A stretch of 28,304 nt of DNA, from the NCBI GenBank assembly GCA_964569865.1, contig CAZMVQ010000032.1, positions 1 through 28,304 of the forward strand. The letters run 5' to 3'. A program made the position numbers and the translations under genes. A model generated the notes under the pieces. It had not been told where the DNA came from and did not search any database. It was given only the letters and a program-made list of their open reading frames with translations. Positions 1 through 7,779 of this stretch are shown here, piece after piece. Within the stretch, counting starts at the first letter, position 1, and each line of letters starts with the position of its first letter. This DNA comes from DROE01 sp964569865 (GTDB taxonomy: Bacteria > Pseudomonadota > Alphaproteobacteria > Rhizobiales > Devosiaceae).

Positions 1-488
1 GAAATCGGGCAAAATATAATTCCAACCTTGGCCAGCTCTTCCTTAAAAGTGGTGACCACTGAAACAGAATCAAACACCGCATCCACCGCAACCCGCGCGC
101 CCTCAACCCCGGCCAGAATTGCCTGCTCCCCAAGGGGAATGCCAAGTTTTTTATAGGTTTCAAGCAATTCAGGGTCCACCTCGTCAAGACTTTTTGGCCC
201 CGGAGTATTTTTTGGCGCCGCATAATAATGCAGGTCCTGAAAATCAATTTTTGGATAATTCACCCGCGCCCATGTTGGCTCATTCATGGTTTTCCAGCGC
301 TCAAAAGCCTGTAAACGCCATTCAAGCAGCCATTCCGGATCGTCCTTTTTGGCCGAAATATAGCGCACAATATCTTCATTGAGACCCTTGGGAGCCAATT
401 CACTCTCAATATCGGTGGCAAACCCATATTTATATTTTTCAACTTCTAGCTCAGATACGTGCGCTACGGTTTCTTTAACGGCAACCAT
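1..488 (-). CDS. sufB: Fe-S cluster assembly scaffold SufB (5' part only)
   Basis: SufB with SufC and SufD forms the cytoplasmic SufBC2D scaffold on which Fe-S clusters are built. Only about 162 N-terminal codons are present; the gene leaves the window at the left edge. Translating the minus strand from the ATG at 488-486 gives MVAVKETVAHVSELEVEKYK, then recognisable SufB text such as WLLEWRLQAFERW, NYPKIDFQDLHYYAAPK and GEQAILAGVEGARVAVDAVFDSVSVV. The ATG lies one base after the TAA of the upstream cysteine desulfurase, and an AGGAG sits inside the last codons of that gene, so the two are translationally coupled in one operon. Identification is firm; the catalytic C-terminal half cannot be judged here. 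Confidence 0.93.
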   Translation of the reverse strand, partial: MVAVKETVAHVSELEVEKYKYGFATDIESELAPKGLNEDIVRYISAKKDDPEWLLEWRLQAFERWKTMNEPTWARVNYPKIDFQDLHYYAAPKNTPGPKSLDEVDPELLETYKKLGIPLGEQAILAGVEGARVAVDAVFDSVSVVTTFKEELAKVGIIFCPI

Positions 489-489
489 T

Positions 490-1662
490 TTAACTCCTGC
501 CAACTTGTGGTGTAATTTGTTGATTTTCGGATTGCTGTCCGCTTATCAGCTTTTCAATTTCTTCCAGCGCCCGCTCAATATCCGCTTCACTGCTATTCCA
601 GCCAACGCTGACCCTAAGGGCGCACTGCGCCAGATCGGGCGAAATTTTCATGGCCTCTAACATAGGGCTGATTTGAGTTTTTCCGGATGAACAGGCTGAT
701 CCGGCAGAAACCGCAATTCCATTGAGATCAAGCTTAATAAGCGCTGTTTCGCTAATAACTCCGAGCAAAGCAAAGAAGGAAACATTGCCAATTCTTTTTG
801 CATCGCGACCAAAAATTACAGCATTTTCATCAAGTAGCAGCAGGCCAGCTTCGAATTTTTCAATTAGTTTTTGCAGTTTTTCAAGATCAAAGCGGCGCAA
901 TGCTTCTGCGGCCGCAGCCCCAAAACCTGCGATCAGCATGGCAGAGGCAGTGCCTCCACGTCGGCCCATTTCCTGCCCCCCGCCGGGAATGATTTTTGCA
1001 TCAAAGCAGCGCTCTTTCATAACCAATGCACCAACCCCTGTCGGGCCGCCCATCTTGTGGGCGCTGATGGCCAGCATATCAATGTCACGCGAGACAAAAC
1101 CAATGGGCATTTTCCCAAACGCCTGCACCGCGTCAACCAGCAAAAAGTGATTTGTCTCAGCAACCAGTTTTTCTATTTTATCGATAGGCTGAATAATTCC
1201 GGTTTCCCCGTTCACCATGTGAACACAAATCAGGCCAACGGTTTTGAAACGCTCATGTTGCGCCAACGCAGTTTCCAACGCCGCCACATCAATCACACCA
1301 TTTTCATCCAGGCCAATAATTTCAACTTCAGCACCGCTGATTTTTGCCGCGCTAACCACCGCCTGATGTTCGCCAGCGGAAAGGAATATTTTTTTTACGC
1401 CCAATTGTGTGACCGCACCAACAATTGCCTGTGTGATTGCTTCACTGGCCGAACCGGTAAATACAATCTGGTTGCGATCAGCCCCGACAAGATCTGCAAC
1501 TTCAGAGCGGCCCTTTTCAATAACATTTGCAAGCGCCCTTCCCTCCCCGTGAACCGAAGAAGGATTGCCAACTAAATTCATCACCTCATGCATAGTGCTA
1601 CGTGCTGCATCATGCAGTACGGTGGAGGCATTATGATCAAGATATACCCGCGAATTGCTCAT
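490..1662 (-). CDS. Cysteine desulfurase, group I (NifS/IscS type), suf operon
   Basis: A PLP-dependent class V aminotransferase-fold enzyme of 390 aa that converts L-cysteine to alanine and passes the sulfur to the Fe-S scaffold. Visible signatures are YLDHNAST at the N terminus, GEHQ (His99) for PLP stacking, D177 in LLVDAVQAF, the Schiff-base Lys203 in SAHKMGG, and the catalytic Cys324 in SAGSACSSGK. That last motif is the group I (IscS/NifS) form rather than the SufS form. It is the first gene of the suf operon, followed one base later by sufB. This arrangement, with a second sufS usually further downstream, is common in Hyphomicrobiales (family knowledge; not visible here). The upstream region carries an Irr-like palindrome, so iron control is likely. 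Length and motifs look complete. Confidence 0.93.
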   Translation of the reverse strand: MSNSRVYLDHNASTVLHDAARSTMHEVMNLVGNPSSVHGEGRALANVIEKGRSEVADLVGADRNQIVFTGSASEAITQAIVGAVTQLGVKKIFLSAGEHQAVVSAAKISGAEVEIIGLDENGVIDVAALETALAQHERFKTVGLICVHMVNGETGIIQPIDKIEKLVAETNHFLLVDAVQAFGKMPIGFVSRDIDMLAISAHKMGGPTGVGALVMKERCFDAKIIPGGGQEMGRRGGTASAMLIAGFGAAAAEALRRFDLEKLQKLIEKFEAGLLLLDENAVIFGRDAKRIGNVSFFALLGVISETALIKLDLNGIAVSAGSACSSGKTQISPMLEAMKISPDLAQCALRVSVGWNSSEADIERALEEIEKLISGQQSENQQITPQVGRS

Positions 1663-1766
1663 TCAAAAACTTTAAAAATCATTTGTTCTGGCCGGATTGA
1701 GAATCAATCCTTGAATTTAACGTGCCCACTAATCTAAAAGGACTTTGCGCCGGTGGTTTTTTTGGC

Positions 1767-1803
1767 AAATAGCTAGTTTTGAATAGTTCTAAACTAGCTA
1801 TTT
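1767..1803. promoter_or_regulatory. Irr-type iron control element (ICE-like palindrome)
   Basis: A 37-bp inverted repeat: arms 1767-1783 and 1787-1803, each 17 nt, pair at 16 of 17 positions around a 3-nt centre (tag, 1784-1786); the only mismatch is at 1780. The core reads TTTTGAA-TAG-TTCTAAA, one base off the published alphaproteobacterial Irr box TTTAGAA-N3-TTCTAAA. It lies between the divergent suf operon (start 1662) and hydrolase (start 1914), the place where Irr sites are predicted in rhizobia. No gene ends here and there is no T-tract, which argues against a terminator. Which of the two genes it controls is inferred. Confidence 0.7.
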
Positions 1804-1808
1804 ATCAA
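1780..1808 (-). promoter_or_regulatory. Candidate suf operon promoter overlapping the Irr box
   Basis: On the minus strand TTGATA (1808-1803) is followed after a 17-nt spacer by TATTCA (1785-1780). The -35 is good and the -10 is weak. The spacer and -10 coincide with the Irr-like palindrome, so a bound regulator would block polymerase. The resulting 5' UTR to the cysteine desulfurase ATG would be about 110-120 nt. This is inference from motif match alone. Confidence 0.35.
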
Positions 1809-1913
1809 TCATATGTAAAAGCCTGAGCACTCAACGTCAAGCATATATGGGCGACTTCTGTCCGGGTATGAACTGAAAAGTAGAATTTTGTGAGTATAAG
1901 GACTTAAAAGCCC

Positions 1914-2576
1914 ATGCCAGAAGTAGTTTACAACGGTCCCGCTGGTCGCCTTGAGGGGCGTTATCAGCCGGGTAAAGAGCCAAATGCCCCGGTTGCAATC
2001 ATTATGCACCCCCACCCCGAATTCGGTGGAAACATGAATAATCAGATCATTTATGATCTTTATTACATGTTTGTTGAACGCGGCTTTGCCACTCTTCGTT
2101 TCAATTCGCGCGGCGTTGGCCGCTCTCAGGGCCTGTTTGACCATGGTCCCGGTGAGCTTTCCGATGCGGCGGCATCTCTTGACTGGCTGCAATCAATCAA
2201 CCCGGAGAGCAAAGGATCATGGATTGCCGGATTTTCTTTTGGTTCATGGATTGGCATGCAATTGTTGATGCGCCGCCCCGAGGTTGAAGGGTTTATTTCC
2301 ATTGCCCCCCCTGAAAATCTTTATGATTTTTCTTTTCTGGCCCCCTGCCCGTCATCTGGGTTGATAATTCACGGCTCTGAAGACAAGGTTGCCGATCCCG
2401 AATCCGTGCAACGGCTGGTTGATAAACTTCACACCCAAAAAGGCATAACCATCGAGCAGCAGACCATGGACGGGGCCAATCATTTTTTCACGGATCAAAC
2501 CGAAGAGTTGATTGAGCGCTGTTCTGAATATCTTGATCGTCGCCGGGCCGACATTGCCGCTGGCGGGGGACGTTAA
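1914..2576 (+). CDS. Alpha/beta hydrolase (COG2945-like)
   Basis: A 220-aa cytoplasmic alpha/beta-hydrolase-fold protein of unknown substrate. It has the HPHPEFGGNMNN stretch (residues 32-43) typical of this small-hydrolase family, an oxyanion and nucleophile elbow GFSFGS with Ser108, a probable acid Asp157 in HGSEDKVADP, and the catalytic His190 in GANHFF. No signal peptide is visible. AAGGA at about 1899 precedes the ATG by a somewhat long spacing. The stop is only 6 bp before tyrS, so the two are probably co-transcribed. Members of this family are often found divergent from the suf operon in Hyphomicrobiales, but no biochemical role is established for that position. Esterase or peptidase activity is possible; a function cannot be assigned. 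Confidence 0.85.
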   Translation: MPEVVYNGPAGRLEGRYQPGKEPNAPVAIIMHPHPEFGGNMNNQIIYDLYYMFVERGFATLRFNSRGVGRSQGLFDHGPGELSDAAASLDWLQSINPESKGSWIAGFSFGSWIGMQLLMRRPEVEGFISIAPPENLYDFSFLAPCPSSGLIIHGSEDKVADPESVQRLVDKLHTQKGITIEQQTMDGANHFFTDQTEELIERCSEYLDRRRADIAAGGGR

Positions 2577-2582
2577 ACCGTT

Positions 2583-3827
2583 ATGGGAAAGTATAAATCA
2601 GATTTTTTGCAAACCCTTGAAGAGCGCGGGTTTATTCATCAGATCTCCAACCCTGAAAAGCTTGATGATCTTTGCGCGGCCGGGCCAATAAGCGCCTATA
2701 TAGGCTATGACGCCACCGCCACCAGCCTGCATATAGGCAATCTGATTACTGTCACCATGCTGCACTGGCTGCAGGAAACCGGCCATAAGCCCATTACATT
2801 GATGGGTGGTGGAACCTCGCTCGTCGGCGATCCCTCGTTCAAGGACGAACAACGCAAATTGTTGGGTCACGAAGAAATTGCCACCAATATCAGCGGCATA
2901 AAAAAGATTTTCTCTCGCATCCTCAAGTTTGGCGATGGTAAAACCGATGCCTTAATGGTCAATAATGCCGATTGGCTGCTTGGCCTCAAATATGTGGATT
3001 TTTTGCGCGATGTGGGCCGCCATTTTTCCGTAAACCGCATGCTTAGTTTTGATAGTGTTCGCCTGCGTCTTGATCGCGAACAGTCTTTGTCATTTTTAGA
3101 ATTCAACTATATGATTATGCAGGGCTATGATTTTGTTGAACTGAGCCAGCGCCATGATTGTGTGTTGCAAATGGGCGGCTCTGACCAATGGGGAAATATC
3201 ATCAACGGCGTTGATCTTTCGCACCGCATGAAAGGCAAACAGCTTTTTGCCCTGACAACACCTTTGCTTACCACTTCATCGGGCCAAAAAATGGGTAAAA
3301 CCGAAAACGGTGCCGTCTGGCTCAATGAAGAGCTGTTTTCCCCTTATGATTTTTGGCAATTTTTCCGCAATACCGAAGACGCTGACGTTAATCGCTTTCT
3401 TAAGATTTTTACCCGCCTTCCCTTAAGTGAAATCGAAAAAATTTCCGGCGCTGATATTAATGATGCCAAGAAAATTCTGGCCACCGCAGCGACCGCCATT
3501 GTTCATGGACAGGTAGCGGCTGATCAGGCTGAAAGCACCGCCGCAGCAACCTTTGAGCAAGGCGCACTGGACCTGTCTTTGCCAACCGTCGAAGTTTCCA
3601 AATCTGAATTAAACTCCGGGATCGGCGTGTTATCGGCTTTTGTAAAAGTCGGTCTGGCTGCTTCAAATGGCGAGGCCAGAAGGCACATCAAATCCGGAGC
3701 GGCTCGCATCAACGATATTCAAATCACAGATGAGCGGGCAACGATTTCTGAGGAAAATCAACTTCCTGAAGGGGTGATAAAGCTCTCCCTGGGCAAAAAA
3801 CGCCACGTTTTACTGCGCGCTCAATAG
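2583..3827 (+). CDS. tyrS: Tyrosyl-tRNA synthetase
   Basis: Class I aminoacyl-tRNA synthetase, 414 aa, charging tRNA-Tyr with tyrosine. The Rossmann catalytic domain carries the HIGH-type signature HIGN (50-53), the tyrosine and AMP-binding region MGGSDQWGNI (197-206), and the KMSKS loop in the form KMGKT (236-240). The C-terminal ~70 residues (from about 345) form an S4 RNA-binding domain, with GEARRHIKSGAARIND recognisable. It starts 6 bp after the alpha/beta hydrolase and its ribosome-binding GGGGGA lies within that gene's end. It ends 16 bp before the convergent AsmA-like gene, with no obvious terminator hairpin between them. Length and domains are complete. Confidence 0.97.
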   Translation: MGKYKSDFLQTLEERGFIHQISNPEKLDDLCAAGPISAYIGYDATATSLHIGNLITVTMLHWLQETGHKPITLMGGGTSLVGDPSFKDEQRKLLGHEEIATNISGIKKIFSRILKFGDGKTDALMVNNADWLLGLKYVDFLRDVGRHFSVNRMLSFDSVRLRLDREQSLSFLEFNYMIMQGYDFVELSQRHDCVLQMGGSDQWGNIINGVDLSHRMKGKQLFALTTPLLTTSSGQKMGKTENGAVWLNEELFSPYDFWQFFRNTEDADVNRFLKIFTRLPLSEIEKISGADINDAKKILATAATAIVHGQVAADQAESTAAATFEQGALDLSLPTVEVSKSELNSGIGVLSAFVKVGLAASNGEARRHIKSGAARINDIQITDERATISEENQLPEGVIKLSLGKKRHVLLRAQ

Positions 3828-3843
3828 AGAGTTCCCCCGATGC

Positions 3844-6800
3844 CTATTCCTGAGCACGAAACTCAAATAACGAGCGAAACGCCCCCGGCACCAAAAGGGA
3901 AAGCGGATTAACCGAAAATTGCGGTTCTGCCAGACTGCCGCGCACAGCAAAAGTTACACCAAACAACCCCTCTCCCTCGCGCCCACCCAATAGCGGCCCC
4001 AATATGGGAATTTGCTGAAAGGCATTATTCAGCTCAAACAGGGGAATATAGGTGCCAACCAGATCATATTGATTGGCATCCATATTAATAAATCCGCGCG
4101 CTGTTCCCCCCTGAACTCCTCCATCGACAACCGCATCAATAATTTCAATCCGGTCAGGACGGCGAATAAACTGGGCACGGCCGGAATTAAAATCAATTCG
4201 ATTTCTATTAGCTATCAATTCGCGAGAATTTGGATTATTTCCCAAAACCTGAGCAACATTACCCTCGTCAATGATTGAAAAATTGCGCAGGACAAATTCA
4301 CCACGGTCAATTTTTTGCGCCACATTTGTAGTCATGACCAAAGAGCCTTCCCCGCCAGCGAGTCGCGGATAGGTTCCAACAAAGCGCAACAGGGTTCCAA
4401 GGTCCCCAAAAGCCACCGACATAACCCGGCCACCCTGCACATTATTGGTGGTGATCGAGAGGGAATTTGTGCCTCCGAACTGGGTGCGAAGCTCCACTTT
4501 TTCCAAATCTTCACCATGCAGCGTCAGGTCCGCATCCAGATTGATTGCTGTGGTGCCATAAAATCCTAAAGCCCGCTCAACTTCGATATCAAGCATTATC
4601 GTTTGATCAATTCCAGAAAACTGCGGGCCACCGGTCCCCCCCGTTTCCAAAGAAAAGAACCGCTGCATCATTGGCTTGAAATCAAGCTGACGACCACGCA
4701 ACCGCACAGCATATCCATCATTAAGCGGAGTTAGTCGAATTTGTGCCTGATCACCCTCATTGATGGCAAATCGCGAGAAATCAGCCGACTGCAATCCATC
4801 TTTCTGATGATAAATCAGACTGCCACCCAGCCTGACAGAACCAAAGCCAAGATCAATGTCATTAATTTCGATCAACGGGTCTGAAAATTTCACAAGGGCG
4901 GTTAAATATCCCTCACTGCCGGGGGATTTGCTCAATCCAATATCGGCAACATTCATACTGGCATCTTTCAGGTCGACCAGTATCCTTAGGTCTCCATTTG
5001 TCAAAGGCTCACCGGTAAAGCGCACTTTTCCGCCGATGAACTGGGTTACATCAAATCCAAATTCCTTAAAATCCTCTGCATCAAACAATGCCGATACCTT
5101 GATTTGCGGCTCGGCATTTTCCTCTAATTGACCAGCAATGGAAAAATCGGTTTCCAGCCCGTTTAGCTTAAGCGGGCCGGCAACCTGATAACGGTCTTGA
5201 TCAAGCTGAAACTGTAATTGTCCCTCGGTAATACTAAAATCAGAAACCGGCTCGCTGCTGGAAAAATCAGCAATTTTTCCCTCCAGCGCATATTGCATAC
5301 TCCCGACCTCGTTATCCTGCCCAATCAAGGATATCCGCGCGGTCAATGACGTTTCCAAATCCCCGCTTAAAGCTGCCAGATTGATCGGTAAATCCATATT
5401 CTCAAGAAATTCTGGCGAAGATAATTCACCAATTGCTCTCAATGCGCTGATCGGCGAGTTCAAATTACCCTGAAAGGAAAATATACTGGTATCATCGTCT
5501 CCCCAGGCAATCGAAAGCGTGGAGTTTTGCATTGTTATTTCCCCACCGGCAGTTGGCAATCGCGCCTGCCCAAAACCAACGGAGGTGCTGTTTTCTTCAA
5601 CTTTCAAATGGGTCAATCCGGCAATTACAACTGGCTCGAACCTATCATCCACGCGCAGCTTTACACCTTCGGCAAGCATTTCCACCTTCATCGCACCGGC
5701 GGGCATACTAACTTCTTCACCTTCCCCCTCAAGCGTTCCGGCAGGGATTCTAAACTGCATATTGGAAGCAATTATTTTGCCATCAGATATATTTTTAACA
5801 AACCAGTCCCTTGTGCTCCCCCCTAAAAAATAGGGCCACATGCGCTTAAGATCATCGGCACTGGCCCCTTCAAGACCAACGTTCAAATCAACGCCGATAC
5901 CCGCCTGCAACATATCAAACCGGCCCGAAGTCACCAGTTTCAAATCACCACTGGTCGCGGCAAAATTCTCAATGCCCAAGGCTCCATATAAAGGAGCCGA
6001 CCATCCAATAAACTGCATTTTTTCAATTGGGGTAACCGGTTCATCCAAATCACCGGGGCGCAAATATATATCGGTAAAACCAACTGACATACGCATTGTC
6101 GGGCCAAAGTTTTCATCCAGCCCCATGGAAAACACGCCGGAAATATTTGCCGATGATTTCCCGGCCATAAACAGTGTTTCCTTCATCGTAAACACCGCAG
6201 CTTTTGCGTTCCAGTCAATTTCCATCGGGCTGGCCTGAACTAAAAACTCATCCTTGCGAATTCTCAAAGACATACCGCTCATATCTATCAGAAATGTCCC
6301 CCCCAGAACCTGATTTTGACCCGGCATCCCCATATCCACATCAATAACAACTCCCCCCGCTCCATGCAGCGCAATCAGCGCGTCCGGGTCATCCATAAAA
6401 GGTACAAAAGCCGCAAAATCCAGATTTTCGAATTGATTGATCAGTCTTGAACTTCCATCGCTCTGCACCGTTCGCAAAATGGTGCCCTCCATGCGCTTTC
6501 CACCGATCTCAGCGCCAATCCATCCCTCCACATCACGGGTTCCCGGCTGCACACTCAGCTCCATCTCGATATTTGAAAATGTTCGCGCCAGCCCATAAAC
6601 GCTGTCGAGCATCTCCAGCTCGCCATCAGAAACAGAAAAAGAAGAAAATACCCCAAGCTCGGAGTTTTCCAATATGGTGCGCAATCCTTCTTCGGCAGCC
6701 AGTAAATTGCTGATCAGCCAGTCATTATCCGAACGAAGGGTCAAAGCGGGCGAACCCAAAATATCAGCCCCTATTTCCAACCCTTCTGACTTTATTCCAA

Positions 6801-7398
6801 TGGTGGGAAAAGTGCTGGTCCCTTCAATAACCCGAACAATATCGCCGCTCCCGTTCTCTCCCTCCACCAGTTCAAACTGGGCCAGACGTGGCCCAAACAA
6901 ATCCTGAACAACCTGCAATTTAGGCGCCACAAAAGTAATCTCAGCTCCCGGTTGGCCAAGCAATGCCCGCCAAAAAGAAAACCCGACCTCCAAGGCTTCC
7001 ATTTCCACTTTTCCGCCGGTTTGACTGTCCAGCAAAACCACCGGCGAAAATCTGATGGTCAGCGCCGCACCATCTTTCAGGTTCATAAACGTTGCCCCCA
7101 ATTCCAAATCCATATTCTGGGGCAAAGAACTCAAAACCATGGCTCTGGCCTGCCCCCCGACAAAGGGAATAGGAATGGGGCGCACCAGAAGTGCCAGATA
7201 AAACATCAAAAGGATCAATACCGGCACACCAACCGTCCATGATATTCCATAGGCAAATTTGCGGCGGCGGGATTTTTTTGGTCGCAGCCTACGGCCATCA
7301 AAGGAATTAGGCTCAGAACCACTTAATGCAGGTTGTTTTTGCAGATTTTGCCCCGCCCCCTCGGCATCACTGGATTTTGATATGCCATTTTTATTCAT
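3844..7398 (-). CDS. YhdP/AsmA-family envelope protein (DUF3971 and AsmA-like C-terminal region)
   Basis: A 1184-aa protein with a cytoplasmic basic segment (RRLRPKKSRRRK, 36-47), one transmembrane helix (about 49-72) and a very long periplasmic part rich in beta-strand repeats. The middle contains a DUF3971-like stretch (MWPYFLGGSTRDWFVKN and surroundings). The C terminus has the AsmA-like signature with IPILGPLLGG, GLFGVTFAVRGS and FSVNPLSLLVPG. In enterobacteria the AsmA-like proteins YhdP, TamB and YdbH form bridges that carry phospholipid to the outer membrane; the same role here is inferred from the fold. It is convergent with tyrS and divergent from the M23 peptidase gene. The start is the first ATG in frame and has only a weak ribosome-binding site, so a slightly later start is possible. 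Confidence 0.85.
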   Translation of the reverse strand: MNKNGISKSSDAEGAGQNLQKQPALSGSEPNSFDGRRLRPKKSRRRKFAYGISWTVGVPVLILLMFYLALLVRPIPIPFVGGQARAMVLSSLPQNMDLELGATFMNLKDGAALTIRFSPVVLLDSQTGGKVEMEALEVGFSFWRALLGQPGAEITFVAPKLQVVQDLFGPRLAQFELVEGENGSGDIVRVIEGTSTFPTIGIKSEGLEIGADILGSPALTLRSDNDWLISNLLAAEEGLRTILENSELGVFSSFSVSDGELEMLDSVYGLARTFSNIEMELSVQPGTRDVEGWIGAEIGGKRMEGTILRTVQSDGSSRLINQFENLDFAAFVPFMDDPDALIALHGAGGVVIDVDMGMPGQNQVLGGTFLIDMSGMSLRIRKDEFLVQASPMEIDWNAKAAVFTMKETLFMAGKSSANISGVFSMGLDENFGPTMRMSVGFTDIYLRPGDLDEPVTPIEKMQFIGWSAPLYGALGIENFAATSGDLKLVTSGRFDMLQAGIGVDLNVGLEGASADDLKRMWPYFLGGSTRDWFVKNISDGKIIASNMQFRIPAGTLEGEGEEVSMPAGAMKVEMLAEGVKLRVDDRFEPVVIAGLTHLKVEENSTSVGFGQARLPTAGGEITMQNSTLSIAWGDDDTSIFSFQGNLNSPISALRAIGELSSPEFLENMDLPINLAALSGDLETSLTARISLIGQDNEVGSMQYALEGKIADFSSSEPVSDFSITEGQLQFQLDQDRYQVAGPLKLNGLETDFSIAGQLEENAEPQIKVSALFDAEDFKEFGFDVTQFIGGKVRFTGEPLTNGDLRILVDLKDASMNVADIGLSKSPGSEGYLTALVKFSDPLIEINDIDLGFGSVRLGGSLIYHQKDGLQSADFSRFAINEGDQAQIRLTPLNDGYAVRLRGRQLDFKPMMQRFFSLETGGTGGPQFSGIDQTIMLDIEVERALGFYGTTAINLDADLTLHGEDLEKVELRTQFGGTNSLSITTNNVQGGRVMSVAFGDLGTLLRFVGTYPRLAGGEGSLVMTTNVAQKIDRGEFVLRNFSIIDEGNVAQVLGNNPNSRELIANRNRIDFNSGRAQFIRRPDRIEIIDAVVDGGVQGGTARGFINMDANQYDLVGTYIPLFELNNAFQQIPILGPLLGGREGEGLFGVTFAVRGSLAEPQFSVNPLSLLVPGAFRSLFEFRAQE

Positions 7399-7659
7399 AA
7401 GGTAAAAGCCGTTTCAAAATCCAAAAACATTACAAATCACAATTTTGCAAAGCCCTTTTTGCCCAGAAATAACAATGTACAACTCAAAGAATCACAAGCA
7501 ACTTCATCTCATAGTCTGTCATACCGCCCGCAATATGGCGAACTTTCGTCAACAGCTATATTTAACCCCGTTTTCGACAATTTTTTGCCGTTATTTTGCC
7601 GCTCTCCCCGTAAGGGACTTTTATCTCCCAATGAAATTTTTTGTTTATTAACCATAGTT
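7399..7659. promoter_or_regulatory. Divergent intergenic region with a TTAACCAT CtrA-like half-site
   Basis: AT-rich DNA between the YhdP-like gene (minus) and the M23 peptidase (plus), ending at an assembly gap. No gene is convincing here: the open frame that runs into the gap from 7459 lacks coding character. TTAACCAT occurs at 7648-7655. It matches the half-site or 8-mer form of the alphaproteobacterial CtrA motif, but the second TTAA of the full TTAA-N7-TTAA motif is absent. Functional use is speculative. Confidence 0.25.
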
Positions 7660-7759
7660 NNNNNNNNNNNNNNNNNNNNNNNNNNNNNNNNNNNNNNNNN
7701 NNNNNNNNNNNNNNNNNNNNNNNNNNNNNNNNNNNNNNNNNNNNNNNNNNNNNNNNNNN
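7660..7759. other. Assembly gap 1 (100 N)
   Basis: Exactly 100 N. Unlike the other two gaps, I see no shared sequence between the left flank (ending ccatagtt) and the right flank (starting gagtgtttgg), so real sequence is probably missing. The missing part includes or adjoins the start of the M23 peptidase gene. Confidence 0.95.
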
Positions 7760-7779
7760 GAGTGTTTGGGGTTAGTGGC

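Noticed and set aside
871..1575. Long plus-strand open frame (234 codons)
   Set aside because: It is the antisense shadow of the cysteine desulfurase gene, which has full catalytic motifs on the minus strand.
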